DNA of 64,000 nt from Brachyhypopomus gauderio (GCF_052324685.1 NC_135212.1:26661915-26725914), one strand, 5' to 3'; positions 15,508 to 41,813 are shown, numbered from the stretch's first letter. Numbers and translations are program-made. Notes: generated by a model not told the origin, from the letters alone.

Positions 15508-17536
15508 TGCCAGTCCAAAACACTGAACTTGGCTGAACACCAAGAGCAGCTAAAATAAAATGATCGCTACTTTACAATTGAGAGAGTGTAAGGTAATGAA
15601 CTGAACTTCAAGCATAACACTGTAATACACTGTTAGACCTTGATTCACAAAAATTGTTGATTTCGAGAACAGGCCTTCCTTTGTTTGACAAAATGTTTCA
15701 TTCTTGCATGTCTTTGAAGGGGTATTATTGTTTTAGGCATTCAACATTTAGTCAAAATTAAACTGGTTAACAGTTGTGGCAGACAGGCATAACACTTTAG
15801 TGATGGACATAGGCAAAGGCATAGGGATTGATATAACAGCAAAATAGCTTAAATATTCTATTGGATTTCACAGCTGGCTGGTTAGCATGTTTGCCTTCAA
15901 AGTAAGATAAACCTAAACTAGTCAGCTAGCATTTCAAATATTGTGGTAAAACCTGTTTCCTTGAATTTTGTTCATATGAACAAATATAAAACACTACTTA
16001 ATTCAAGGGTGTTCATGTGAATCCTAAGTAGTGACCTGTTGCCAGAAACTGATAATCACCAGAAGAAGCATGGTGGAATAGTTCCCACAATTGTTAATTA
16101 TAAACTTAATATGCAATTAAAATATGTGAACCTAATATAGCATCAATTGAGTGTACACGGATATTTAGAATAAAGTGAATGCCTAGGTTTTTGTCTCTGC
16201 TGTCAAAATATGTGAAGAAACACAACTTAGACTGTGTGTGTCTGTAGTTTATGAAAGTCATCATAAACTACAGGCTGAAAGTTCTGTTGTCATAGCATTA
16301 GCAAAATTATCAGAGTGATCAGTTAAAATATTTGGAACACATTGGCAGTGCGTTCTTAATTTTATACTGATTTAAAATGGATGTGTTCCTCTGTTTCTCT
16401 CATTTGAATTCAGCAAGATGTATTCACAAGGCTGATGCTTACTTCACACACATCCTTTCTTCACACACATCCTTACTTCATACATTAATAGGGTAATTTA
16501 CATATTAATACATACTGTATCATCCTGCTTTGGTGAGAAATCAGATGTAAAAGAGTAAATACTTCATATTTATAAAAGCATTAGAAGAACTAGCACATGT
16601 CATAATAACTAATGTCCAAATCTAAAAAACCCAACAAATTTAATACAAATATGTTTCAAGTTTCCATTGCAAAATCTATCTGGCCACATGACTGCATACT
16701 TCAACAGTCTAAACCATGGCTCCTACAGAAATTATATACAGTTTTTGTAGTCATTGCTGCATCTTTAAACCGAGCTTTGCTGTGATACAATTGGCATTCA
16801 CGAGTTCTGAGGCTGAAAGCCTGGTATTTGCTCGAGGAGATCTTATCTTTTTAAATAATGTGATCTGACTAAATATTGCACGCATAAATTAGTACACAAT
16901 CCAGTGGTGAATAACATATTCATAAACGTAAATACTGGTAAACTTTTCATAAACACATGTCCTGAACTAGGTTTCCCCATGCCATCCTAAAACAAAACAT
17001 CTGAAAACAAAAATCCTCTTTAACTCTGCGATGATTTGAGGACAAATCACCAGTGACAGACTTGAACAGCTTGAATGGGGTCACACTGAACACAAATCAT
17101 GTGACTGATTAGCAGGATATTACACCATATATATCCTTATTTTAGGTATAGTTATTTTATTCTCTGCAAAAAGGGTCAGATATCGTTGAGGTTTTAAAAT
17201 GATTATATTGTTGATTATAAAGTAATACATCTATAAATACACCCTTTGATCAGACAATCACAAACATGATTTTTTTAAATTTATTTTATAATTAAACCCG
17301 TCATGTAAAATTGTCCAAATGTATTATTGACAGCATAAGAAATGTATAGAAAAAGCACCATCAGTACTATCCAGCATCCTTTGTAAATCCTGATGCCTGG
17401 TGGTCAGTGACTATTAAATTCCGAGGTCGGTAAGTACATTTAGATTTCAAATGTCTACAGCATCAGTTACAGATCTGTCTCTGCGTCAACTGGGCGTGCG
17501 AAGTCCGATGCTACTTGCTTCTTATTCAAGTCATTT
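15508..17536. other. Intergenic; likely mc1r 3' UTR at its right end
   Basis: AT-rich and gene-free. A minus-strand AATAAA at 17280-17285 lies about 250 bases after the mc1r stop and is a plausible poly(A) signal. Nothing else was recognised. Confidence 0.55.
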
Positions 17537-18505
17537 TTATATGACAAAACAACATGAGCAAATCATTAGTTCCTTGAGTGTTTTGCGTAGTTCTTGACTT
17601 CGGTATGCATAAATCAGAGGATCTATAAGTGAATTACAAATAATGAGAATCAAAAAAAGGTTAAAATGGCTGAAGTAGTACTTGCAGTAAGAGCTCGTAG
17701 GACATGTTAAGATAAGGATGAGATGGAGAAAGAATGGCCCCCAACAAATAATGAAAACCCCAAGCAGAATTGTTAGTGTGATTGCGCCTTTCATGCTAGT
17801 GACCTGGCGGCGACCTTTGCGGAGAGTCCTAATGCGCCTTGAGTGCACGCGCGCTAAAACGAACATGTGCAGGTACAGTGCGGCCGTGAACACGAGGTTA
17901 ACGCCAAAAACCGTCACAAGGCAAACTATGACGGCGTTGTAGGTGTGGTAAACGATGAACAGACAGCTAGAGGTGACGCTCGCCAGCCAAACAGCCACGA
18001 TGACCGCAACGGCGCGTCGCGTCGTCATTATGGTGTGGTAGCGTAGTGCGTAAAATATGGTGATGTAGCGGTCAGCGGCGATGGTACACAGGAAGGACAA
18101 TGACGACACCACAGAGGTGCAGGTCATTATGTCAATGACGTTGTCCAGGTGTTGCAACATTTTGGCCGTCACTATTAGCAACCCGTGTTCCATCAGCAAC
18201 ATGAACGTAGTCTCCACCACGTTGCTAACACTCACCAGCATGTCGGACACCGCCAGGCAACAGATAAAATAATACATAGGACAATGCAAATTCCTGTTCT
18301 TGGCGATGGCAGCTACTACCAAGATGTTTTCCACGAGGCTGATCAAGCCCAGCATCAAAAATAGCTCCTGTGGAATAATAATCTGGACAATTCCTGTCAT
18401 GTTCATTTCGTTAGGCGTCATATTGAGGGTGGCATTGTAGAAGTACATATTCAGTGGGTTCATTTCCTGGTCAATGGGAAAGGGTTGGTGGAGAGTGTCA
18501 TTCAT
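17537..18505 (-). CDS. mc1r: Melanocortin 1 receptor (mc1r), single coding exon
   Basis: The frame from the ATG at 18503-18505 gives 322 residues, the usual fish Mc1r size. It starts MNDTLHQPF and has several N-glycosylation sequons (NAT, NMT, NMT) before the first membrane segment. Seven hydrophobic segments follow, with the family marks [10 protein letters not shown] (TM1), [15 protein letters not shown] (DRY box after TM3), [19 protein letters not shown] (TM6) and [18 protein letters not shown] (TM7). The C-tail is cysteine-rich (CSCC), suiting palmitoylation. The receptor binds alpha-MSH and ACTH, signals through Gs and cAMP, and governs melanin and pigment dispersal. The first cytoplasmic loop reads HCPMYY where other melanocortin receptors have HSPMY. 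The frame is open further upstream, with an in-frame ATG at 18550. Position between tubb3 and tcf25 is the conserved vertebrate order. Confidence 0.96.
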   Translation of the reverse strand: MNDTLHQPFPIDQEMNPLNMYFYNATLNMTPNEMNMTGIVQIIIPQELFLMLGLISLVENILVVAAIAKNRNLHCPMYYFICCLAVSDMLVSVSNVVETTFMLLMEHGLLIVTAKMLQHLDNVIDIMTCTSVVSSLSFLCTIAADRYITIFYALRYHTIMTTRRAVAVIVAVWLASVTSSCLFIVYHTYNAVIVCLVTVFGVNLVFTAALYLHMFVLARVHSRRIRTLRKGRRQVTSMKGAITLTILLGVFIICWGPFFLHLILILTCPTSSYCKYYFSHFNLFLILIICNSLIDPLIYAYRSQELRKTLKELMICSCCFVI

Positions 18506-20409
18506 CGTCCGGAAAGTGCCTTTCAGAGCTACTTTTACCGTCCCCTTCATCTTGGAGTTAGTAGTGTTTCCTTTAAAACAGTAACATAAGGAGTGAGAAT
18601 GAATAGACTGAAGGGGTGGACGGGGTTCAGCATTACAATAACGTAGCCTACTTAGCACACATGTGTGCGAGCACATGCACACAGACAGACAGACGCAGTC
18701 ATGCAAACAGATAGGCCCATGTCATTAATATAAATACCATTAGCATTAAAATGTCTTTCCAGTGAAAACAACTTATTTATAATTCTAAATAAGTTAGAAT
18801 TGATCAGCAAGACTTCTGTTTTCCTTTCCATTGTAAAGCAAATTACATGTTTTGCAGAAAATACAATAGACAGTTATTTTAGTTACTGTGGTAAATATAC
18901 GCTTTTACACTGGAGAACTGAAGAAAAAATAATATTTATTATTATTATTATTTACTTATAGGATTATAATGTGCATTTTTATTCAAACAATTTATATAGA
19001 TTGGTTTCAATTCCACGTACTATCTCATATAGGCCTATAACAGATCACTCCAGTTTTACTATTTATCAGTGTGTTTGACTCAAATGAATATATCTTATTC
19101 TATAAACTACTGACAACAATAAATCGATTACTAGCAAACAACACAATGTTAATTATAATATTTTAACTTAGAAAGAGTTCAGAAATCAGTATCTGGTGGT
19201 ATATCCGACCTACACCATTCTCTGTTCCAGTCTTTCACACTGCTCGTTAAATAAGATTTGGTTTAAGTGATCACCTAATCAGTAGGCTAACTAATTAAGC
19301 AAACTGTGTTTAATTTAACAGAACTTGGAATGGAATGGCTGCCATGTAGACATGCTGATGTAAGAAGAAAAAATCAGATAGTTTTTTAAGAGATGTATGT
19401 CTTACCTGTTTTGATGCTAAATCCACAAACAGGTCGAGTGTTGCAAAATTCTAACAGATTCCCCAAACTGTTAAATTAAACCTAGCACTCACAGTAAAAA
19501 CGTTTTGCACGGTTGCACTTTAGTGCCCTAAAATACCGTTTGCAAATGATCAATCATTTTTATAGTATATGTGTATATCACTTTGAGAACTATGTTCCCA
19601 AAGGTACTTTGAATCGTCCGTACGTTTAAAAGCTTGCGTCGTCGCTGAAACCAAATGCCATTTGTAGGTTGTTGTGTAAGTAAAGACGCCGGATAGTCTG
19701 ACTGTTCCTCTTAAGACGAAGATAACCAAACGCCTCCTTTCTCGCATTAAAAACGAACCCCATGACTGAGAGAGAGAAGCTTTCGTCTTCAACATCAAAA
19801 TGGCTCTTTATGCGTAACATTGTGCGCAGCAGCAGTACTGAAATTGGGTTATGTATATTGACAAAGTTATTGGTGGACGTAGGGCAATTTGCTCGTAGCG
19901 CTATTTAGAAACTACATTTTATTAAGAGTTAAATGATATGTTTTCAGATTTAAATTAGTTGATAGTTTTTTACATTAAACCATTTTAACATTTTACAAAG
20001 ATACAGAAACATTCTATTTTAAAATTGTTCATTTGAAGGGAGCGTACCTCCCAAAGTATCCGTGCCGTGTACTTTAGTTTTTCTCTTGGACTATACTCTT
20101 GTTGGCGGTAGGCTATGAGTTTAATTAATTTTGCCTTAGATTCTAATGGATTCCAGACCTTTTGTCTAGACCTAGTTGTTTGTTGGCTGTCATTAGCTGT
20201 AGGCTACTCACTGCAGGTGTGGTTTCACCTTCGTCCCTAGGTATGAATTGGGGGTGGACACAGCACTTACTGAACTGATAAATTAGTATGTCTACAAACA
20301 TCAGTAGAAGGTTTTCATTCTGCGTATCTTCTATTTCCTCACCTACACAGAGATCAGACCTGACAGTGGTAGAAGGGCTCTGGAAATGATGATCTGCTGT
20401 CCAGAAGTT
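18506..20409 (-). other. mc1r upstream region; possible 5' UTR exon ending at 19406
   Basis: On the minus strand a good donor (AAACAG|GTAAGA) ends at 19406, and a TTTTAAAG acceptor lies at 18571, so mc1r may have a spliced leader. If so, the ATG at 18550 would be the first in the main exon, adding 15 residues ([15 protein letters not shown]) to the receptor. This is inference; no other gene is visible in the stretch. Confidence 0.35.
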
Positions 20410-21350
20410 TGACATGTCAGTGCTAGCATCCCTCCACTCACTACACTTCCTGTCTCTATCTGAGACCTGGATCACCCAGGAGAACTCAGCGACTCCATCT
20501 CCACCTGTGCCAGCTCCACCCGTCCTGTGCCAGCTCCACCCATCCTGTGCCAGCTCCACCCATCCTGTGCCAGCTCCACCCGTCCTGTGCCAGCTCCACC
20601 CATCCTGTGCCTTTTCCCTTCTTTTGCTTTTACCATATCTCTCCTCACTAAAACTTCAAATCATCATCATCCAGTGCATTCCAGGTTCTCTATATAACTG
20701 CACTCATGAGCTTGACACCATCCTGAGTCAATTCCCGATCAATAGAAACTCACTCACTCAATCTCCTTGGTGACTTCAAGCTTCCATCAGACAAGTTCCT
20801 CCTGCTGTTGCCATGATTGACCTCACCCTCAACCCGTCTCCTCTGACTCTGACAATATTCTGGACCTTCACGCATGCCACCACAACACTTGACATCGATG
20901 TCACTCACCACCACTCAGACCATCACTTTCTATTCTTCTCTCACCCTCTTCTATTTCTACACTCCTCCCCTACATTTTCATCCTTACACTGCAGTTTGTG
21001 CTACATCACTCCATCCTCTCTGCTTGTACTAAACGATACCCTCTCACCCTCACACTCTCTCTCTGGATACAGTCACTAATACTTTAATACTTTACTTTTA
21101 ATACTTTACTAATACTTGCAATGCAAACACATGTGTATTTTTTTCTCCTCTTTCCTTTCTCACTCCTGAGGACTTCATCACCTTCTTTGAGAAGGTTGGG
21201 GCAGCGCTAGTGTTTTTACCCCCACGTCCAACTCTGGGTTCCCTTTCTCCTTTCTTCTCAGATGAAATCCTTCCACTCCTAACAGGCAATCTGACAACAT
21301 GCCTACTGAAGCCCATTCCTTCCACTATGTTCTAGACAATATTGATAGAC
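20410..21350 (+). mobile_element. Degenerate LINE fragment (endonuclease part), L2-like
   Basis: The plus strand reads LHFLSLSETWITQENSATPS near 20435-20495, the endonuclease motif of L2/CR1-type LINEs (SETWI). Further on, HELDTILSQFPINRNSL and then LGDFKLPSDK-like sequence follow, and the frame is broken several times. Reverse transcriptase is absent. A tandem array sits inside it. The copy is old and inactive. Confidence 0.65.
20507..20612. repeat. Short minisatellite, 20-bp unit
   Basis: About five copies of CAGCTCCACCCATCCTGTGC with C/T changes, inside the LINE fragment. Confidence 0.95.
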
Positions 21351-24300
21351 TTGTTTCCTTATCATCTGGATGAGCACCTACAAGAAACATATTTAATTAC
21401 AATGTTTACCTGTTATTTCCAATCACTTTATTCACATGCTTTTAGTAGTTCCTGCTCAGTCCTGCACAGCAGATGAGAGGTAAGACATATTCCTCTCCAG
21501 CATGCTAACTTGGTCATTGAAAAATACAGTGTTTTCTGTTTGAGCCTATCTGTGACTTACTCCCATTGTTTGCATTATTATGTCACTTGATCTAACCTTT
21601 CTGAGTTTCAGATCATGCGATGAATGGATGGATTTGTCTACAGAAATATGCTTGCAGTCACTTTTCTTCTAATGATCTGTAATATACATATATTTCAACA
21701 ATTCATTTTTGAATTGCCAAGACTCAATTTGCAAAGCCCTGAGCAACATCCAGATGGACATGTTAGAGTTCATGAAGAAGAGCCTCTAAAACTCTTCTGG
21801 TCAGCATTCGTGAAGAGCCTCTAATACTCTTCTGGTCACATCTGACAATGTAAATACCACAGGGAGATTATGAAAGAGCAATCACAGTAAATGGATAGAG
21901 AAACAGCTTTTATTGCTGTACATTACAATGGCTGCAGAGTTCTGGATTACAGATCTAAGTAAATCAGACAAAAGATTTATCTGGTGTCAAAACAATCAAG
22001 TGAAGAGTGGAGAAAAAAAAGATCAAAACAAGTTAATCAAAAAACATCAGAGGACAAACATTCTGGCACATAAATAAAGATTAATCCATGTCACCGCAAT
22101 GAGTCAAAAAGTGAACCATCAAAAAGGGAAACAATTTTTGTCAGTATTACTTAATACTTGGGTTATAGAGAACTGTCCCAAGCCATAAGGTCAGTGCAGT
22201 CTAGCTCCATCAGACCTCAGGACTCTTCAAAGACTTAATCTTACTTATATGTGAAAGAAGATGTGGAAAACAAAGAAAGAAGTCATGAGCCATATGCTAA
22301 TAAATTAAAAACATTAAAGACAAAACATGCACTCTTAGCATTCAATATGAAATTTGAAATGTTTAAGTGATGGTAGCAAGAGGCCTAATTAATGTGGATA
22401 CATTTGAGAAATTAAACTGTGGAAAGATTAGCCATCTCTAAAATATTTAACTCAATTAACAATTACTTTGTTACAATGACAATGTTAAAATAAATATCTA
22501 ATTCTTAGATGTTTGCTTTCTCAGGTGTAAGCGCATCTGTCTTTTATGCAACACTGACCTGGTGAGACTACTTTGAACAGATAGCTGAAAGAAATGCACT
22601 GTTTTTTTGGCACAAAATCTGATCTTATGAAGTTAGCAATATCAGTATCCAGTGACAAAAGGGGGAATGTAGTGCTCTCATTCCCCATGTGATGGTTGTG
22701 CTGTTGTACCAGAGAATCCATGATGCCACTCGGAAAATCCCTCATCTAAACTACCACTGTCAGGCTGCCAGAGCTGAACAGCCTCAAAAAATGACAGTAG
22801 TTAAAAGTCATAGGTTATTTTTAGACATGTATATATGTGTAAGTAATGAAAGAACCACACATTCCTTTCAGAAAAGGAATTTCTATCCTATTGTATTAAG
22901 CCAGAAATGTGAGCATATTTAATACAGTTTCACTCCCAGGGGAAAAAAGAAGAAGAGATGAATGAATAACAAGGTTCTGTTTGGGAAGCGTTCCTTACAG
23001 GACTTAATGACTTTAAAGAAAAGGCAAAAAAAATCCCCAACTGCTGATGGGGAGGGCGGTGTGCTAGTGACACTCACTCAGGAAGCTAAATGGATGTTTC
23101 AGCTACCATAACAGAAAGCTGATTCCTTGGCCTGTTGGTCAGAGCACATTCAACCACCTGATATGAGCCGGGCTGTTGGCGGTCTTGTCTGCCTTAACTA
23201 CAGGGACAAAAACACATCAAGATTCTGCAGAAATGTTCATTCATGTCTGCATTGATCCACTCGAAATTGGATTGAATCAGATCCACCCGCTCCACACTGG
23301 ACCACAGCATGACAAACACCAAGTATTGGAGTGTCTCTTTAAACACGGCACGTCTTTAAGCAGCACGAATCCAGGCGAGGCTGTAAGAGCATGCCAAGCA
23401 GCCTGGAGGTGCACTTGTTCTGACCTCAGTGTGCTAACACCTCACATGAACAATCCTCATGACTCAGAACTTCAGCCTCAGGTGACCTTGCACACAAAGT
23501 CTGCTCTTCACAGCCAGCTACGTCTCCCACCAACACTAACAAATAATCATGTGCTTTCTTGAACAGGACGGAGAAACTGTAGTGGACTTTGGGCAACATG
23601 CACTGAACATGCACATGCCTTTTGGTGCAAGTATGTGATTTTTAAACAAACCACACACCACAAAGTATAAGAGAGCATGGGCAATAAAATCAAGACGAGG
23701 GTGACAGAGGAAAACCGATTTAGTTATTTGGTCTTATACCTTTCATTAAGGATCAAAGAAAACATTTAACAAAGAATAAAAATGAATTAAACACCCATAA
23801 TTTCCCTTCGAAATGAAGACACGAAAAATATAACACATTATCTACTGAGTGCATCAATGCACAATGTATTCAAGGCTGCAGACATTCAAATGAAGCAATT
23901 AAATTAACATGACTGAATGTTGAATCCTTTCTCCAGTAACAACAGGCACCCTAGGTCTACGTGTGCAGGAGTAACTGCCTCTGGCAGCTTCCCGCCACTC
24001 CAATCCAACTTCTCTGACCAGAAGACGTGCATGAGGCTACAGTCCTCATGGTCAACACACTTCACCACGTTATTTTAACACTGTAAGATCACCAGTGTTA
24101 GTACTGTTATCTAGATTATCGTGAACATATCAAGAATCAAAAGTTTTTATAAAGGATACAATCAAAACTGAAATTATACATGTTTTAATTTGTGACGCAT
24201 GTCCTAAAAATTGTTGAGATTTATTTACAAATACTCTATAATTAGTTATTGTATTATTGTACAATAACTACATGTACAATGTGGAATACAAATGCAAACA

Positions 24301-24936
24301 ACTGGCTGGCTGGTAGTGCATGTGCAAGTAGTGCATGAATGTGTCTAGAATTGTAAAAGCAATGTGAAGGGAAGTTGGCTAATATGAACAGGGCATCAGA
24401 GGTTCTCCGTATTAAGATCTAGATCTCTGCATGTATGCTTTTACTACAACAGCAAAAGCAGACTGTTTTCACTCTGAACCTCAATCCTGTTTGATACTGA
24501 ACTAAAAGAGGAAACACAAACACAAAGCTTTGATCTATGTGACTAGTGAAACACTGTATACTATACTATTGTGTTGCAGATCTTTTCTAGATATGATCAA
24601 TGAGAAATGAAGGAACTCTGGAAACCGCTCCATTTGAACACTAATCTTGATTCATTCTCCGTAATTCATACAACTCAAATTAAAAACGCAATAGAAAGGC
24701 AGTTAAAATTCCCTAAATCAACAATACATCTACTTACATTACCTATGAAAAAAGAATGAAATATAAGTATTTCAGCTTTGAACATCACAGAAACATTTTC
24801 TGAATTCTCTGGAGACCTGGAGGATTCAGGGCATGGACAATTGTAGTTGTTAGAGAACGTAAGGTTTAATCTGGGCAGAGGACAAACAGTGTAAATATAC
24901 AGTGTGCAAGAGTACTGTTCCTCCATTATATCATTC
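21351..24936. other. Intergenic mc1r-tcf25, no gene recognised
   Basis: AT-rich DNA. Short frames at 22689-22922 and 23176-23562 on the plus strand resemble no family and have no supporting signals. No RNA gene or element end was recognised. Confidence 0.55.
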
Positions 24937-24942
24937 TTTATT
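24937..24942 (-). promoter_or_regulatory. tcf25: Poly(A) signal of tcf25
   Basis: AATAAA on the minus strand about 70 bases after the tcf25 stop, giving a short 3' UTR. Confidence 0.7.
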
Positions 24943-25013
24943 TCCATCCACATCTAGTTAATGATCTCTCCATCACACTAATGTCTACCCGTCTGTCTTC
25001 TCCTCTCCTGCTC

Positions 25014-37306
<12,293 letters not shown>

Positions 37307-39105
37307 CTTGTAGAAAAGGTCGAGCGGCTGGTTGGTGGTGCGTCTGGGCCGGAGCGATAGACGACCATAACAAGGCAGGAATTACGGAGTCCAGCAACAG
37401 AGGCTCTGATTGGACCATCCGGAGGAACTACTTTCACTTTTAACAGGAAGTGACGTCGGTAAACGGATACCTGTTTGGGACACTCATAGGTTTCTGGAGG
37501 TTTGCGAAAAACTTCGGAATTTGGGGCACTAGAAGGCGCTGTTGGGCTACTTCAAAAACCATGCAGGCAAAACCTGTCACGCCTACATGCCAAATGGCGA
37601 AGATTTTTTTAGTCCTTTTTTTTTTGTGAATTTTGCGCATCAAACAAACATTTCTGACATGAGTGAGAATTAGTACGTGAGGCAGTTTCGACAGTCTCCT
37701 AGTAAAGACTTAGCAGACTTTTACTCATATAATTAAGCAAAAGTAGGAAAAACCTAGGACAATGTTAACTTATTTTCTATATGGACATATTCATAGATAT
37801 TTCAAAATATATAAATCATATATAATAGTATATTCATATTTTGACATATCTTTCTTGAAAATAACCCAAAGCTAAAAAAAATTGAAAATGAAAACCTTCA
37901 AGAAAAAGCAACCTAATTAAATAATCGCCTTTTCTTTTTATCTATGAGTTCTCAAGACTGTGAGAAGTGTACCTGTTAAAAGATCTGTCTTTTTCCATTT
38001 GGTATGAAAATAAAAGGTGTGGCTATGCTTCACCACATAGACAAATCATCTCTGAATTTCTCCCATATAAATAGTACATTCCTGACATGAAGATGTTGCA
38101 AGCAAAAGAAGTCACACTGTCAGGTATTGAAGGTATTGTCAGGTATCAGTCCCTTGAAGAATAAACGTGGCAAACATTTGCAATCAGAAACTGGCACAAC
38201 TTCTTTTTGTTTAAATGTGACAATAGGTGTGAAACATGTATTTCACCACTGCAGTCTGCTACGCTTCGTGTGTCATTTACAATACTGCTGTAATAATAGA
38301 AGCAAAGTAATTCCATATTTTGCAACTGAGAGGATTAATTAAAGCAAATCGCAGAAGTACTTAAAACTGTCACACTACTAACTCAGTGTGCTTTAAGCTT
38401 CACTTTAGCCAAAATTGTGTAAAATGTAGCTTGATTATATTGTACTTTCAAAGTAAACTGTCACTATGTCCTGAGTTTATTTTTTGTCATAAAACATCAC
38501 AAATGACATTGTGAGGTAAATATTCACTGACACTGCCGACAATGTAGTTAAAAAAATCTGAACACAGTGACCATTCATCCATCCTGACATGTTTGTTAGA
38601 ACATTCATAAAGGTGGCCTTTGTTCAACTTATACAGGACACACGTCTGTTCTCTGTAACAGAGCACATACTGTAACCAGTTTCAGTCAGAAAGTGCAAGT
38701 AAAATGATATGAGTAATAAAGGTGAAATTGCAAATACTTAGACTAATTACACAATCAAGCTACTGACAGGTAATGACAGTAGTTTTGACTTCATTTTACA
38801 TGTCTAAGAAAATTCACAAGTGATATATTCACTGATGGACATACTTGAGTAAACAAGATAGAAAAGGTTTAAAGAGTGCAAAGTTACAAGTGGAATGCCG
38901 AGAATAAATTTTCTTGCCGAAAAAATCCCAAATAACACAACATAAAAAATACAATACTATTAACATGTTTTAACAAATGTTTCATATGAATCAAAACAGA
39001 ATAATTCTGCAACTTTGTGTATGGTATATTTTTCCACCTTTGCAGACTTAGTAAACAGTCCTCCGCATGTTGCGTCAAAGTCCACATGCTGAAGAACATG
39101 TCTGA
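37307..39105. other. Intergenic cyba-tcf25, includes tcf25 promoter area
   Basis: The 150 bases next to the tcf25 start (37310-37450) are GC-richer with CG dinucleotides and a GATTGG (inverted CCAAT) near 37408, fitting a TATA-less promoter. The remainder to 39105 is AT-rich with no feature recognised and probably includes the cyba 3' UTR. Confidence 0.45.
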
Positions 39106-41232
39106 TCAGTATTCATTTGCATCGACAGGTAGGGGGTTGACGTACGCAGCGGCCTCAAGTTCGTCCAGCCTCTTCCTGCGCATGTCTGGAGGTGGGCGAG
39201 GAGGGGGGTTCTGGGGAGGCTCCTTGATGCTCTGAGCCACACGTTTTGTGGGCTCCGCCTCAGGTAGGATGGGCTCCCAGTGCTCCCCATGAATGGCTGC
39301 CTACGCAGGCAGAAGTGAAGAAAGATTTAGAGAAGTGTCAGAGACATCTTCGTTCCCCCACAGATGTCGTTACGAAGTGACACACAGTGTAGCCACAAGT
39401 GTTGCAACCACAACACAACGCTTGTTTAGCCACAGTCATAATACTGTAGAATGAGTATCAAGCAGATGGAAATACATTTCTGCCACCCAAAATTGAAACA
39501 ACTGACAAGCAGGCCTGTGATTGTAGGATTTCACAAACTTTCAGAACAGACAGAAGAAACAGGTAAAGATTTGTGCTACAAAGTGCCTTATTCTAGAAAA
39601 AATGTTCTATAATAAGCAGTTTATACAATCTGAACTTGAACCCTTCACATTTTTGCAAAGAGATAATTACATAGTATCCGTTTCCCACAAATTGTACTGG
39701 TGTAAATTTTAGGACACTGAAGAAATTTGTGAAATATGTGAAAGCAACTGTACTTTAAATCTTTAGGTTATGCACTAGTGTGAGGAGTGAACAAAAGCAT
39801 TTACATAACAGATGTTAGGAAATTCCTAAGGGGGAAGAGGAGTTAACTTCTTCATTTCAGTTTCCAAGAGATCAGAAATCTGTGTATCTGTTACTTACTG
39901 AAAAGTAGATGAGACTGGCCATTCCAAGGCAGACACAACCTAGAACTGTGGCCAGCATAAAGCCTCCTGGGATACAGAGCCTTGGGAGGGGAGGAGAGGG
40001 TAGCACAACATCTTGAAAAACATTTTTGAGGGTCAATGACAGCATGATAGACAGACAACAGGTTCCAGTGAGTGAATGGTATTTAGGAAAAAAGATATCC
40101 CCATACCTGTCTGTCTACTGTCTACTGAGGTTTTATTGTTGGCCCAAAACGACAAAAATGTAGCTTAAAACACACAAAAGTGCGAGTGTACTTACGCTGC
40201 ATGCAGGAATGCTCTTACGTAGTAGTTTCTTGTCAGTGGCCCAAATGCCTTTACACATACTGTGAAACAATACTGACCCCTAGAGAGAAATTACAAAAGA
40301 CATCTGAATCGTCAACCACTCGAACTTAGTGTGGTGCAAGACATGCTCTCTAAAAATGACCGTAAACGACATTACAAAAGAAGGTACAAAATTTAAGAAT
40401 CAAAATCAAAAGTACAAGAAATACATAAGAAACACATCATTAAAATAGAAAAAAGAACTTACGTTCTCTCAAAATTTGTGCCTTTGGCCCTCTTGCTCCG
40501 TGGGTACTCAAGCAAACACACAAACACACCTGCAGCTCTAGGCTAGTCAAGGGTAACATCACTTTTTCACTGGCGCGTATTAAAACACATGAAAAACAGA
40601 ACTTCGGTTTAGATAAAAGGCACTTTCTAAAAGTTTATCAGCTAAATTTTTTTTGAAAAAAAAGGACAGAATAACTATAAATATAAAATAAATAATTGTA
40701 ATCTTGTTTAACAGGCCTCACGTCACATAAAGACATGAACTGTAGGTGTCCGATCTTAGTGAGGATACATTCCAAAGGCAGCGAACTTCCAGCCGCTCAA
40801 CTGGCCCGCCACCCCTACAATGCCGCCAGTTAGATAAACTGAAACAGGGAAGTAAGCAAAAATAAATCATAATCACACATGTATTTCCTCATAAGTTAAC
40901 AGACGCACTAACCGATTTTGATTTAAAACATTACTGCCGTGTCCCCCGGACCGTGCGTATATGGGACATCTCTAACAGCTGACACGATGAAACATCTCGC
41001 GTAGTGTCACTACATCTAACTGGGCTTAGTTCACTCTATATACTGTTCGCAATAGTATCAATAGGAATATTTAATCTATTTGGCATTTGTAATTAATCAC
41101 GCTATTAGTTAACATAAATGTTAATGTAGCTGTGAAATAAGTTGTTTTAAAGTTGTACAAATATTTCTACTTACTAAGTCCAGCGGCGAGGGCTTGTTCG
41201 TTTGCCCACATAGCCCACTCGATCTTCCCCAT
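39106..41232 (-). CDS. cyba: Cytochrome b-245 alpha chain, p22phox (cyba), complete, 6 exons
   Basis: Exons 41175-41232, 40769-40838, 40463-40537, 40196-40279, 39899-39980 and 39106-39300 join in phase to 188 codons (187 residues; human 195). It starts MGKIEWAMWANEQALAAGL, nearly the human MGQIEWAMWANEQALASGL, and continues with YLTGGIVGVAGQ, GVFVCLLEYPRSKRAKG, FGPLTRNYYVRAFLH and PGGFMLATVLGCVCLGMASL, giving hydrophobic membrane segments. The cytoplasmic tail keeps PPQNPPPRPPPDMRRKR, the proline-rich SH3-binding site for p47phox, and ends near VNPLP. p22phox is the membrane partner that stabilises NOX1-4 in superoxide-producing oxidases of phagocytes and other cells. It lies beside mvd as in human 16q24.2. 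Confidence 0.96.
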
Positions 41233-41813
41233 CTTCAGAGGTAGTTTGACTACTGGCACACTCGCGAAGGTAAACTCCTTTCTCTTGACAAGCTGTTACC
41301 TCTGCCCAAACTTACATATACACTCAGCTTTATCTGAAGAACACACGGTGGGGGTTTCCCGAGTGCTCCAACCCAACCCGATGGTTTCGTCACTTCCTAT
41401 TTTACAAGCGCTGGTCCGATTCTTTTGATGAAGGTTTTGCGTCCAGTACAGGGAAATGATAGACCAGATCACGCAAAGTAGTCTATAATTGTCAGGTCCT
41501 ATCGTAGGTTTAAACATAACTGTGCCACATGCATACACGTGCTAATGGAAACGGTATGGTAAAAAGGAAACTAAGAAAGACATGTTACCAACAACAAATA
41601 TATATTTGAATAACATTAAAAGAAGCTTCACAAACCCAAAATGCTTCAAAAGATCTGCACAAGTTTTAGTTTATACACGCACATGTGTAAATAGATATTA
41701 TAGTTCTTTTGGTGTGGTGCAAAATCTGAAAAAAGTGTCCAGATATCCAAACGCAATGCAGTTCTTTATAAAAAGCATATCCTGCTCCTATACTGAATCT
41801 TTAGTTTAAATAC
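41233..41813. other. Intergenic cyba-mvd, short
   Basis: The region up to about 41540 should hold the cyba promoter and leader; no TATA box was recognised. The rest is AT-rich and leads to the mvd poly(A) signal. Confidence 0.4.

Noticed and set aside
14481-15543. Very long open frames on both strands (up to 345 codons)
   Set aside because: They are produced by a stop-free repeat whose unit is a multiple of three; no start context, splicing or family match.
19550-19820. Coding frames upstream of mc1r
   Set aside because: No family resemblance or conserved start; more likely leader or promoter sequence.
40744-40768. Short cyba form ending FGMYPH after exon 2
   Set aside because: Read-through past the exon 2 donor meets a stop, but exon 3 joins in phase and restores the conserved p22phox sequence, so the spliced form is correct.
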